NCBI GenBank assembly: GCA_001939145.1
Contig: LSRX01000056.1
Coordinates: forward strand, 35,341-99,340
DNA length: 64,000 bases
Reading direction: 5' to 3'
DNA from: Symbiodinium microadriaticum
Lineage: Eukaryota; Sar; Dinophyceae; Suessiales; Symbiodiniaceae
In this document: in pieces, positions 19,261-30,300 of the stretch
Layout of the letters: the number at the start of each line of letters is the position of its first letter
Position numbering within the stretch: the first letter of the stretch is position 1
Position numbers and translations under genes: made by a program
Notes under the pieces: generated by a model
Database searches by the model: none
What the model was told of the DNA's origin: nothing
What the model saw: the letters and a program-made list of their open reading frames with translations, nothing else

Positions 19261-21050
19261 TGCACCCCCGATGTACCTACTTATTTGCTGTGTTTATACA
19301 ACCGGTGTGTGTCCGCAGAACTTCATGTGCACGGGCGCTGGCGTCGGCCAAAAAATGTACTTTTTCGCCTGACCCATGTCTCCTCTAGTCCCTATCTGTT
19401 CCCCAAAGTCTCACCGACTCACTGTCAAGCAACATTAGCTTGCATCCAGTTGTGTGATGTTTCATACTCTTCTGCCCCATCCCTACATGCTGCTCAAGCC
19501 ACACAAAAGGCAGTTTTTGCACACAATACCCACGAACACTCAAAACTCGTGAATAAGTGTTAGAACAAACAGTAAATAGTCGGTACGGCAGGACAAAAAG
19601 GACAGAAAGCCATTCACGGCGTAGCAGTCGAGTGCTAGTGCGTTCGTAGATAGTGACTGCTGCTTATTTCACTGAGAAGCAGATAGCACAAGAAAGCACA
19701 AATAGGCATCAAGTATTCACAAGCGATGAAATCATGCAATGTCCTTGCCATAACTTGAGGAGTACATAAATACTCGAGTTGTTTACCAGTTAAAACATTC
19801 AGCAGAGGAAACCATGGGTCAGCAAACATGTAGATCTGAAGCATATACTATTGGAAAAACTGGTTAAGTTGTATGTGAGGATCACATGTTCGACGAGCAT
19901 TCAATGATTTTGTTACCATTTTCCGTTTAGATAAATGTTACTTGCATATACGTAGAGAGCTCGGCATTGCACATCAATCACGTTGCCGGCGAGTATTTAG
20001 ATGGGCTTCAACTATTGCATTAATCTGTAATAGTGAGACACAGCCTGAAGACGATGCAGTTCTTGAGCGCTAAACGAAAATCTTCCACTATTGGATTTCA
20101 ATGGAAAGATGCAGCGAGCACGACCCTAACACCAAACGAGTAATACACAGAATAGAGGAACAGAGGTTAAATGCTCAACAAACTAAAGAGTATCTACACA
20201 GTGGTTCTGTGCGGATTATGCGCAACGCTCGAATTACGTGTTAATTAAGCACCGCTTAAATATCTGTCATGTTTGACCAAGTACTGACTACCTGTGCATC
20301 ACAATTTGTTGTTTGCATTTAATTGTGCCGGAATACAGCTGAGCACTAACAACATGTTAATACATAGCAAAGAACTCAGCTATATCATATGGAACGATGA
20401 CTTTCCCTTTTTTTGTGTAAGTAGTAGTTAGGCATAGTCGCAAAATTCCATATTGAACATGAAGTAGGCATCAAACCGATATTTGTATTTGTATTGGGCA
20501 CTTCATCGTAGTTGCCTGGCATGTGTTCCAAAACCAATTTCAAGATGGAATCCGCAACGTCGTGAGGCAGATTCTTGCAGAGTGTTACATCCGGAAAAGT
20601 GGTGAATTTGCACAAACGTAGTGATGTTTTGAGCTCCAGAGGAGCGATGAAAGGTCGTGAGCAATCAAGGCTCACAAAGCTTACTATCTATCACTTGTGC
20701 GCCATTTTATTGGTTTTGCAATGTTTTGGGCTCCATGTGTGGCACCTTTATTGGTTTTTCAATGTTTTGGACTCCGTTTGTGCAGTGTTTATTGGTTTTC
20801 CCGGGTGCGATCCCTGAGGATCTAAAGGCTTGCCCTTGCACGCTAAGCACATACATGTAAGTGTTGGGTGAAGGTACATGACATGACTGCATTGCATTCT
20901 TGATTGCCTGGGGGCATCTAGGATTCAAGCAACAAGGGGCAAGGAGGGGGGACCTGCAAAAGGGGGTAGGGGTGAGAATAGTAACCTGGGCGTGTAGTCT
21001 CGATCCTTCTCCAAGTCTGGCAGCAGTCATCTGCAGCATGCACATTACTG
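19261..21050. other. AT-richer intergenic sequence
   Basis: From about 19,560 to 20,800 the base composition is clearly more AT-rich than the neighbouring blocks. At 20,690-20,800 a phrase (TTTATTGGTTTT, TGTTTTGG) recurs three times within about 100 bp, a small local repeat. No gene recognised. Confidence 0.4.
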
Positions 21051-21695
21051 CAGTTCTTGAAACGCAGCGCTCCAGACTTCACATCCGGGTATAAATGGCC
21101 CGCGACCACCAAACCTGCCTTGGGACACCACTCTGCGTCTGGACACGTACGCCTCCGAGGCCAGTTCTTATCTTTGTAGGCACAACGACATCCACTGATA
21201 CAGTCGCGCTCATCACGTAGGATTTGGTCACTCTTCTGTCAGGAAAGCGGACGGGAGAGCCATCCGGCGGAAGTGTTCATCCCATTGTTTTCCTTCCGCC
21301 TCGCGAAACATGTCCTGCTTCTCAATGGGTGTGAGCCGCCATGGTAACTCATTTTCGAGTTGCTTCTCTCGTCCTCGTTGCTTTGGTCCCTTGTGTCGGC
21401 GGCGACGCCGAACTGGTCGAGGGAGGAATGAGGGATCCTCAAGTTTTCCAGGAGGTCGCCGGAGTCCATGGGGGCCGGCATCTGTGTCACCGTTGGGGAA
21501 CTCGAGATCTTCATCCTCTGCTTCGTCCTCGTCAAGAAACAGCTCGTAATCCTCGAGGTCCTCGTCGATCGCTTCGTTGTCCATGAAAACATCCTCATCG
21601 TCGTGGTCTCGCTCGATCAACTTCTGGAGGTCCGCTCTGGTTGCCCTGAGAGCAAACAGTCCCCCGGGGAAGCTGCACGTACGTGTTCGGGTTTT
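21050..21695 (-). pseudogene. Ty1/copia remnant, RT-proximal part (left of the nested element)
   Basis: On the minus strand the frame ending near 21,228 reads an acidic linker, then RRRRRHKGPKQRGREKQL and ELPWRLTPIEKQDMFREAEG with KQWDEH, the transition from integrase linker into the copia RT (E..W fingers start). Further along the minus strand KAGLVVAGHLYPDVKSGALR (about 21,110-21,055) matches the early copia RT (KARLVV.GH.DPD) before similarity is lost. RT motifs with the catalytic Asp residues are absent, so it is a truncated copy. It is separated from its integrase half (25,385-26,280) by the Penelope-like insertion. Confidence 0.65.
21562..21691. repeat. ~130-bp duplicated target sequence, left copy
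   Basis: This stretch of the minus-strand copia remnant recurs at 25384-25525 on the other side of the Penelope-like element, with a few substitutions and a ~10-bp insertion near CCCGGGCTCTTCGG. Direct flanking repeats of host sequence around a mobile element are target-site duplications; this one is unusually long. Confidence 0.75.
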
Positions 21696-21707
21696 AGCAA
21701 AACCCTC

Positions 21708-21887
21708 TTTGCAAGACGATGCTCGCTTTTAGCATGCGGTATCAACGCTTGCTGTGCGTATCGCTGCAGCATTTTCTCGAGCACTTGAGACTTGAACAAG
21801 CCCCTTCGGGGCGAAGCACGTCGTTTGTGGTGCTCGCCGAAAAGACTGCTGACCGCTGTTAGGCTACAGAGTGCCCTGATCTAGAGT
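21708..21887 (+). repeat. Left pseudo-LTR of the Penelope-like element
   Basis: Starts TTTGCAAGACGATGCTCGCT and ends CCCTGATCTAGAG. It contains a GCCCC-TTC-GGGGC hairpin followed by GAAG at about 21,803. It matches 25198-25380 in direct orientation with scattered differences. Confidence 0.8.
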
Positions 21888-21899
21888 GTGCTAGTTTGC

Positions 21900-23250
21900 A
21901 ACTTTAAGCACTTTCGCCACGTTGAATAACAGACGGAGCCGAAGCAGACCGACTCCTCCTCCATTGGGGCACTATACTACGGCGGCGGGAAGAGCACATC
22001 AGATACAGCTTCCTCCGGGTTTAGCGATGCAAACTGTTCCCGGCACTGCTCCCGCAATCAGATTGGCAGATCTGTTGCAAGCTCAACAGCAGCAGAATCT
22101 TTTGCTGCAGCAGCTGATGCTTCTACAAAAGCACACCAGTTCTCGGCACTACTCCGACCCGTTCGAGGTACTGAATGCTGTTGATCCTGAATTCAAGCCT
22201 GTGTTGATTGAGTGGATGAAGGAGTACAAGTCTACGCTACAACATTCTGTGACGCAATCAGACCTGCAACAAAAGTACTTGGACATCGAGAATGCCGGCG
22301 AACTTCATAGATCCTTTGCTGATGAAGCTAACAAGGAACACAATCCTTTAAGGCGCAAGCCAAACAGCTTATAGAATGCAACCCAGTGCTTCCAGAAGGT
22401 AGTGAGGACCGTTTCGCCATGGACAACCACCCTTCGACATTTAAAATTTGTGAAGCTTACCGGAGGTTGCGACGAAAACATGCAAGGGAGTGCCAGGATT
22501 TCATCGTTGCGTACCAGAGATAGTGCGCAAGTTTTTTCTCCGAACAAGCCAGCAAAGATGTTCAGCTTCAAAAGCTTTCGGACAAGCTGAAGACGTGGTT
22601 CGAGCGCTACGATGGCATCTTTTCTTCCTCGGTTCTCAGGCTTCTATGAAAGCGCATGCTACGACTTTCGCTGAACTCACGTTCCGCAAAGAGCTGCCGA
22701 CAACTAGAGCCAAACAGGAGCATGATCGCGCGCAGAAGTTGAAACAGCAAGAGGCCTTGTTACACGCTGAATCAGAGTTTCGGCTCATGGATATCAACAA
22801 GCTCTTGACGATGGCCGTGCTTGAGTTTGCGAGCTCACCATCCAAGAGCACATCAGCCATGCAGAAGCAGGTTTCCAGTACAAGCGCACTTGGCTTTCTT
22901 ATCAAGCAGTACCCCGACATTGCCGAAAAGCACAATCTGACCATTCGGAAGCCCGACTCAGCTCGACCTTCCGCAGACCCAAAACAAAAACTCTTCACGG
23001 GGATCTAGGAAGTCCGGAACTTCAGGCTCCGGAGGACGTTCTACTTCGCAGAGGGCGTCTTCCAAAAACTCGCGTTCGTCATCCAAAGCATCCTCCAAGG
23101 GCTCTCGGAGATCCTCGAAAGGAGCTCCCAACAAAGGGCATACAGGTCAAGGTCGTGGCAAAGGTCTTGGTCATGGTAAGAAAGGCTCCAGAAAAGGGAG
23201 TGACAAGCAAGTACGCAGGAGCAAAACCCCAGGTCCCACAAGATCTTGAC
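21900..23250 (+). pseudogene. Penelope-like element: N-terminal (Gag-like) coding part
   Basis: The frame from about 21,922 to 22,374 reads a short proline-rich head, then a Gln-rich helix (LLQAQQQQNLLLQQL) and an EWMKEYKSTLQHSV segment. After frame changes it continues at 22,630-23,008 (RALRWHLFFLGSQASMKAHA, AKQEHDRAQKLKQQEALLH) and ends in a very basic Ser/Lys/Arg/Gly tail to 23,250. This resembles a nucleic-acid-binding, Gag-like or RT-leader region, but I recognise no named domain. The indels show decay. Confidence 0.5.
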
Positions 23251-23689
23251 TATCTTTTGGAAAACCCAGGCGCAGGAGTTTTTGGAACTCCGCCTTCAGC
23301 AGCAACTTTGATGCCTATGTCAGGTTCAAGCTGAGACGCACGTCCCTGGTACAGTTGGAACGGGCTTCAATACTCTTGTGCACATACGCTGTGACAGGCC
23401 TCAAGATTCCGGCTTTTGTTTCAGCATATCTCTCACGCGGTGACAAGTTCGTTGCAGAAAAAACAACCCAGCAGTGTAAAGCAAGTTTTGGCAAAAGTCC
23501 ATCAATTTGTTGGACGTTCTCTTCATTTAGCCGCTCACTTCAGTTCCAGGAGCTGCAGCATTTTGCTGGAATTCCATCAATGCAGGGTCCCCAGCAAGCT
23601 TGGCAACCTGCACGTTGTCCACAGGTTTGCAGATACATTAACTTGCTCAAAGACAATCTGTGCTTCTATGAGCCCGTGCCTCGAAGATC

Positions 23690-25180
23690 AAACGAGTCCT
23701 TCGTCGACAAGGCAGCACGAGCTTGGCTTCAAAATCATCGTGATCTCGTAGCCGTTGTGAGTGCCGACAAGAAATCTTGGAGACGTCGTTGTAGACAGGC
23801 GATGGGTGCAGGACACATGCTGTAAGCTGCTCAAGCAAGCCTCTGTTCCAGAGAGTTCAGAAGTTTGTCGTCAAGCAATCAGTGATGCCAAAGCATCTTT
23901 GGACTGCATTATTTCAGATGCCGTCGCCAGACGCCTTGTCCAAGCTCACGTCCAGATGTACATTTCAAGTTACAAGTTCGTTCAAAGTTCGTTCCAGAGT
24001 CTGAGTGTGGGTATGTTCAGACTCCGGATCAAAATTCACAAAGAACCCATGTCAGCAAGACCCGTGATGAATCTGTCAAGGTCTTGGCTTGGTCCTCTCG
24101 CTACTTTTCTCACGGTAGCTCTTGGACCTGTCATGAAAGCTGCCCCTCACGCCATACACTCCAGTTGGCAACTTCAACATGCCTTGTCTGAGCTGTCAGT
24201 CCCTGACGGCTGTGCGCACTGGATATACGGAATCTTTATCCTTCCATTTCCCACGCACATTTCATGGAGAAGTTCGCTCAACGCGTGAGGCGACATTTCT
24301 GTGAAAGACCAAGCTTTTGAAATTTCATCGTGCGCCTGTCAGGAATGCTGTTGGAGTTTCAGTTCATCTCTTTGGGCGACATCATTTGGTAGATTCGCAC
24401 AGGCTTCGCCACAGGGCTTCATGCAGGGGTGATTTCCGCAAATGCCTACCTCGCTGAGTTGGACAGTGAATGCCATGCCCATTTCTTCGCCTTTCGCTTT
24501 ATCTGGCTATCTGCTGGTTCGGGTACATTAATGACGGCTTGACGGTAGCTAGATGTGGTTTCTCAGATCACCTTCGACTCTTCTTGAACAGCTGGCATCC
24601 AAGCACACAGTGGGACGTCACTGTGATGGGACTGTCAGTTCCAGACCTGGATTTGCGCATCACGATCGCTGGAAGCTCCCTGAGTTTCACGACGTTTCGC
24701 AAAGCGCAAAATTCCTGCAGCTATCTTCCCAGGAGCAGTTGTCATCCCCGATCAGTGTTTAACGCGCTGATCTCCGGTGAAGTGGTTCGCCTCTCCAGAC
24801 ACAACTATCGAAACTCCCATGCTTTGACACGGGAGTTGGAATTTTTCGTTGATCGCTTGGGCAAGCGAGGCTACAACAAAGATGATTCTCGACAAACATC
24901 AACGCCACTTTGCACAGATTGCAACGAAGACTCTTCCCGAAGACGCAAACCAAGCGTAGACTGTGCTTCTTCCAGCAAGTCTACTCGAGGTCTTGGAACT
25001 CGTCGATCGTCAAGACTGTTTCTCAAACGTGATTGGCATGTGATTCAGAGGATCTTTCCACTTCGATGTGACATCGTGCTGAGTTTCAGAATTCAACCGA
25101 ACGATTGTCGACGTAACTATGCCACTACTTGGCTGAAATCAGTCAGGCCCAGAGCAGGTGAGAGGTGGGTGGGATCTGGG
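23690..25180 (+). pseudogene. Penelope-like reverse transcriptase (decayed)
   Basis: Key segments are GMFRLRIKIHKEPMSARPVM followed by SRSWLGPLATFLTVALGPVM (24,011-24,140), the KiHK...RPI fingers of Penelope-like RTs. YPSISHAHFMEKFAQ corresponds to motif A (about 24,240-24,285), with the preceding Asp region damaged. ATGLHAGVISANAYLAELD corresponds to motif B (24,410-24,460). GYINDGLT corresponds to motif C, with Asn in place of the first Asp. FTTFRKAQNSCSYLPRSSCH then PRSVFNALISGEVVRL matches the conserved thumb of this class. The motifs fall in at least three frames, so the enzyme is not translatable as it stands. Confidence 0.7.
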
Positions 25181-25197
25181 TTCCTATATAAAGCTTA

Positions 25198-25380
25198 TTT
25201 GCAAGACGATGCTCGCTTTCAGCATGCAGTATCAGCGCTTGCTGTGCGTATCGCTGCAGCATATTCTCGAGCACTTGACTTGAACAAGCCCCTTTCGGGG
25301 CGAAACACGTCGTTTGTGGTGCTCCGAAACGGCTGCGGACCGCTGTTAGGCCTTAGGCTAGAGAGTGCCCTGATCTAGAG
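25198..25380 (+). repeat. Right pseudo-LTR of the Penelope-like element
   Basis: Direct repeat of 21708-21887, with the equivalent GCCCC-TTTC-GGGGC hairpin followed by GAAA. It is followed at once by the duplicated target sequence. Confidence 0.8.
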
Positions 25381-25383
25381 GGT

Positions 25384-25525
25384 GCTCGTCGATCGCTTCG
25401 TCGTCCATGAAAACATCCTCATCGTCGTGGTCTCGCTCGATCAACTTCTGGAGGTCCTCTCTGGTTGCCCTGAGAGCAAACAGTCCCCCGGGCTCTTCGG
25501 GGGAGCTGCAGGTACGTGTGCGGGG
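25384..25525. repeat. ~130-bp duplicated target sequence, right copy
   Basis: Second copy of 21562-21691. It runs on into a small tandem repeat (AGCTGCAGGTACGTGT... at about 25,503 and 25,553) of roughly 50-bp period. Confidence 0.7.
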
Positions 25526-26280
25526 GCGCAGAGGAAACAGCGGCCGGATCTAGCTGCAGGTACGTGTTCGGGGGCGCATAAGAAACCGCGCACGTCTCTT
25601 GCGATCCAGTAGTTGACCTGTTGCCTCCCGACGACAACGTCAGGACCTCTCCACGCCCGTTTCTTGTTGTTCTTACTCCAGAAATTCAGACAAGCGCCAT
25701 TTCTCCAGTAGGGAGGTCACGGTGTCGCACTCGAGATCTCTGTAGGGAACCTCGTCGGATCTTGTCCTCGATGCTCTCGCTTCGTCGTTGAGCATCGTCC
25801 GCGGTCTGAGGGATGAAGTTTCCATCATCAATCTCCTTGTCGTAGATATCGTCCTCATCCCTCGGTGTTTGCCCGAAGACGATCTGGCTGGGAGCCCCGC
25901 CACATCTTCTTCTCAAGTTGTTCTTTGCTGTAAAGGCTGCACCGATGGCCGTCTCCACATCATCGCTGGAGACCGTTATGTCCTCGACGAGGCGAACGAA
26001 GATCTCCTTCCACCATTTGCCGTGTCCTTCACAAACCAGCACTTGTCTGGAGGTCAAATTGGAACCAGCCACTCAACCTTGAGAAAGCATCCTTCGAGGT
26101 CCGAGGATGATCACCTTGGGGGCACCGAAGACCTGGATCCAATGCTTCAAGAACGTTTTCTCCAATGTTTCTCCAGTCTGGTTGGGAGCCTTGACGACGA
26201 CATGGTAGCTGGAGGCGTAGTCGACAATAGAGAGCAGCATATGCTTCTTCTTCTCAATGTCATACGCAAACATCATGTCA
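25385..26280 (-). pseudogene. Ty1/copia remnant, integrase part (right of the nested element)
   Basis: Reading the minus strand from 26,276, MFAYDIEKKKHMLLSIVDYA then SSYHVVVKAPNQTGETLEKTF matches a retroviral-type integrase core (strand with catalytic Asp, then the helix before the second Asp region). After a frame change FVRLVEDITVSSDDVETAIG with AAFTAKNNLRRRCGGAPSQI and VFGQTPR matches the integrase C-terminal half. Acidic linker sequence follows and continues, beyond the nested element, at 21,695-21,050. It is a broken and truncated copy. Confidence 0.7.
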
Positions 26281-27010
26281 ACCTGACCACGTCACCGAAC
26301 TCGATCAGCTTGGGTTACATGGCATCAGGAGAACAAGAACTGTTTCAATCATACTTTATGTGGATCATGTGGTTATTTTTCTTTTACCCAATGGTAACGA
26401 AGGTTTATCTTGACTTACTATGCTATTTCTGCAGAGACATCAACAATTTATCTTTTGAACATGTAGAAGAAACAACACGGTTCTTACAAGAAATGAGAAT
26501 CGTTGATTTTGTGTGAAATCAACTATCTTAAAGACTTGCACCCAAGGGCTTACTATAACATGGGAAGCCCCGGAAGACTTAGAAGTAGACAAAAGACCAG
26601 AACGAATAAGGGGCGATAATGGGTAATGGATGAATCATAACAGGAGCAAACATTCAAACTGTGATGCACGCAGGATTTTACGAGTATAGGAATGCATAAA
26701 GTGGATAAAGAATTGTGAAAATTTTTTATGTGTAGAAAATGTGGAATGAATAAGGTGGCTTAGCTGAAAAAAACCTTGTTAGTGAAATGGATGGACAAAG
26801 TGAGATATTAGGGAAAACGAATGAGAAGGTCACAAAAAGTTACGGACAAAAGTAAAAAAATAGGTGGGAGTTCCGTTGAACACTGACTCAGACTGTAGAC
26901 TAGGTGGCGACAAGACATAGAACTAAATGACGGACAAAGACTGGAAAAAGCAGAGCAGGGGGGGACAGTGAGTAGCGAGATAACCCCTGAAGTCTCAGCC
27001 TCACAAACCT
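26281..27010. other. AT-rich island without a gene
   Basis: Markedly lower GC than the flanks, with purine-rich short phrases (GGACAAAG, GGTGGC) on the plus strand. No frame longer than chance after 26,516. It may be a fragment of organelle-like or degenerate repeat sequence, but nothing specific is recognised. Confidence 0.4.
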
Positions 27011-30000
27011 TCTTTTACATATGTTTGCCCTTCCGCCCCGCCCCCCTCCCCGGCCCCACAGCCACAGCAACAGCGCCACCCGTCACCCACAGCAGGACCG
27101 GCACTCGCACACCCGGCACACATTCACATGTTTTGGGGAATGTCTAGATGCGTGCACATCACATCTCTTGGTCCAAAGCTCGCGGGCGCATGGTCAGACG
27201 ATCGCTTCAGCTGGCAGCTGAAGGGCTCCAAGAAGCGGCCGGGGTCCCAACAGGGGAGGTCCAAAGGGCCCGGTGAAGAGACCCCGCATGGCCCCATGGC
27301 CCTGCTCCCAGCCAGGAAGGCTGCCTACGAGGGCTGTCTCTTTGCAGTCCGCGGCCTACCGCGGCCTCGAGAAGCCTTCTCACGCTTTTGAAGCTGGGGG
27401 GCGAGCAGGTCTTGCCTGCCGAAGAAGCCTTGCTGGCTCGGGAGTCCTTTCAGACAGGGCCGCTGTGGGGGCCCCAGACCAGTGCGGCGAGCCGCGCCTC
27501 TGCGCCTCTCTCTCTCTCGCTTGAAGTTTTGTGCGTTGCCAGGAGCTCCACCTCCAGATCGGCGCGCGACCTGCGAGAGATAGCGAAAGCAAGCTGCCAA
27601 GAGCAAGAAGCTGGACCCGCAGGGCCTCGCAGGGGTGCAGGGCGAGAGCGACATGGTGATACAGTAGGCTTTGGAGTTGTGGCAGGAGATCCACATCGAC
27701 GGCGGGGGGGCCCGTAGTCCGCCGTGGCTTCCCGCACATGTCGACTCGCGATCTCGATGTCCAGGAAGCTACTGGCAGAAGGCGAACTCCAGGGCACAGT
27801 GCTGTACAGAGGGTGTTCGGTCTGCGTCTCCCCGGTTGGACCGAGTCGGGAGGCACCGGTGGAGCTGCTTGGCAGCTGCAGAGAGAGCACTTGGGCCTTC
27901 TGCCGTGCACCGAAAGCTCGCCGGCTGTGGAAACTGTCCTCTGCATCCGCTCTCACCGGTGCGAGGATCTGGCTGGAGAGGACATTGCGCACTTCTGCAA
28001 TCCGGGGAGAGAGGAAGCATTCTTTCAGATTCAGGAGATGCGATGCATATGATGCGCTCAAGGTGCAGATCAGTGAGGTGCCGACGGAATGAAGATGTTG
28101 CGCTCCGCACGTGTGGCACTGTGCTCTTCCTTTCATGAGGCCATGGGGCACGGGGTCATCACCGACGCTGAGGGATGGCCAATCTACGATTGCCAAGGTA
28201 GTGCAGGGAGTCGCACGGCGGAGGACGGAGTGGGAGAGAGGAAAGGAGCTGGGCAGGTCAGCCGCTGCGAGACCTCTACCAGTGCGCCCATGCTTCTACC
28301 AGCTTCTGCGGAGGCCGCGCGCTGCGCACTGCACTGCCTTGGCAGGTACTGCATCTACCAATTTCCATGGCGACCTTGGCTTCAAACCCTGGTCTGCGAC
28401 TGAGAGAAGAGATCAGAAAGCGGGGAGCTCCAGAGGGGCGGCCGTTTCTTCTTTTGGAGGCAGGTCGCGTTCCCGGCTGCAGTTTGACGGGCACGGGCCT
28501 AAGATCTTAGCCCAGCCTTTTGAAGCCTTCGGAAGCTCTCTAGTGCTGCGAGAGGCGCGCGGGAGCCGTACCGAAAGGGAACAGGGGTTCCTTGGCGCCA
28601 AGAACGGGCCAGAGAAAGACGGGAGAGCGGAAGCAACGCGCCCTTCCGAGGTGCTGGCTCCCTGGGTCCCGTCTGTTGCAGGACGCTCCGTGCGAGCAGC
28701 AACACAAACAGCTGCGCTCTCTGTCTGACAGCGCCTGCAAGGTGTCCAGGAATTGGAGAGACAGCAGATCAACGATTGGCTCTCCGAATGGTTGGTGGAG
28801 TCGGAGGCAGCGTCTGCAGCGCCGCCATGGAGTCGCTGCGTCTCTCGCGCTTCGCAGGCAGCGTCTGCAGCGCGCGAGGCGAAGGGCCCGAAGGGCTTCC
28901 GAAGGGCTCAGCGGCTCTCTTTGCGTGCTTTGCAGGAACTGCGGCAGCTGCGATGGTGTGCGCAGGATTGGGAGATCAGCGACAACGCACATGGGGCAAT
29001 GATCCTGTGCTGGCCAATCCCGAATCATCATGGTAGACCGGTAGACAACGACCTCAAGAACTTAGGGTACTTGTACTAGTATTTTTTAAACGCCTTAGAT
29101 AACCGGCCAACTTTCGCCAAGCATCTTGCTTCCACTTGGAGGATTTGTCCTAGGTCATTGAATTGTCATGCTAGCACAAGCATCGTGTGGCACTCGCAGG
29201 GTTTAACTCATCACTTACGGAGCATGATGCAATGATCCCGATGCCCGATCATAAGTTCGATACTCTCGTAGATACTAAAGAGCAGGATCCTTCAACGTTT
29301 AAGGAATGGCGCGCGCAGGAGCTGCAGCATGCTGTCTTGATGGAGATGGCGTTGGCGGTGGGGAGATGGGCAAAACCGCAAAAGCAGAACCCTGGCGTCC
29401 TCACTTTTCTCGTCCTCGAAGGTCCTGGAGCGTCGCAGCTTCAGGGCACCCTCCGGCACTCCGCGCGAGGCGGCGCCCGAGCCTCGGTCGGCGCAGCGGA
29501 GCGCAGCCCACGAGTCTCCGTGAGCCCAGGCGTGCGTCGCAACACCTCGAGAAGCTGGTGACGACTCCCCAGCCGTGGCAGCAGCAGGCTCCGCGACGCG
29601 ATGCGCCGCGATGTGCCGTGCTTTCTCTGCCAACAGATGAACAAGAAGGCTTTGCGTTTTCAGGCCGCTTGCTGGCCAGGCAAAAAAAGCACACGGCCAC
29701 AGAGCTGCATGGATACTCGCTGTGTCGCTCGTAGCAGGGCAGAAAGAAAGGAAAAGAAGTCATGCCCATGGTGTTCACGACCTGGGCGACAGCCTTCAAA
29801 ATCGGGCGAGCAGAAATATGAAAGAAACTCACCGCACGAGGTTGAACTTCGCGAGGCCTTATGCAGGTTGCCTCTGGCGCGACTCTTCAGGGCCGCAGCA
29901 AAGAGGCATGCAAAAACACAGGGAGTGGCCAAACAGAGAAATAGAGTCGAAGTGTTGAGCCTTGAGCCTCGCGACCGGCGACCCGCCGCTTGAAAGCCTG

Positions 30001-30050
30001 CGCCCTTCAGGTTGATGGCCTTGGTTCACATGAGATTCTGGCGTGGCCGG
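27011..30050. other. Unassigned GC-rich region with possible small exons
   Basis: Many overlapping frames. Segments that look more protein-like on the plus strand are about 28,755-28,800 (LERQQINDWLSEWLVES) and 29,215-29,370 (AMIPMPDHKFDTLVDTKEQD then WRAQELQHAVLMEMA). Together with 30,090-30,300 they could be exons of one plus-strand gene. No domain is recognised. Confidence 0.35.
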
Positions 30051-30089
30051 CTCACTGTGCATGTGGCGGGAAGACGGGCCGGCATGGAC

Positions 30090-30300
30090 ACAGACTCAGA
30101 TCAGGTTCCTCCATGAGGAGCTGCTGGATTCGGATGACATGCCATTCTATGACGAGGTGCATCGATGCATCGGCTTGCTACGGTGAGGGCAGGGGCATCA
30201 GGAGCTGGTCCCTGACTTCTTAGATGCAACCTTCGGTGTCCTCCGCTTTCATGTGCCCGCCTCAGACATCACCGAGATGCGAGCAGTGGATTCTCGTGAG
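30090..30300 (+). CDS. Possible exon(s) of an unidentified gene
   Basis: One frame gives TQIRFLHEELLDSDDMPFYD followed by EVHRCIGLLR. After a stop or intron it continues as QELVPDFLDATFGVLRFHVP and ASDITEMRAVDSREK. Composition and hydrophobic spacing look coding, but no family is recognised. It lies just upstream of the MORN gene and might be its 5' part. Confidence 0.3.

Larger units (their letters stand above)
21708..25380 (+). mobile_element. Penelope-like retroelement with pseudo-LTRs, nested in a copia remnant
   Basis: Two direct repeats of about 180 bp bound the element (21708-21887 and 25198-25380, roughly 90% alike). Between them is a plus-strand coding region with a Gln-rich and Ser/Arg-rich N-terminal part and a reverse transcriptase of the Penelope type. 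No GIY-YIG endonuclease motif could be recognised. The element interrupts a minus-strand copia remnant and is flanked by ~130 bp of duplicated target. Coding is fragmented by frame changes and stops, so it is inactive. Confidence 0.7.

Noticed and set aside
21780-21840. Hammerhead ribozyme in the Penelope-like pseudo-LTR
   Set aside because: There is a GC hairpin followed by GAAA or GAAG, but the required CTGATGA core is missing upstream in both copies.
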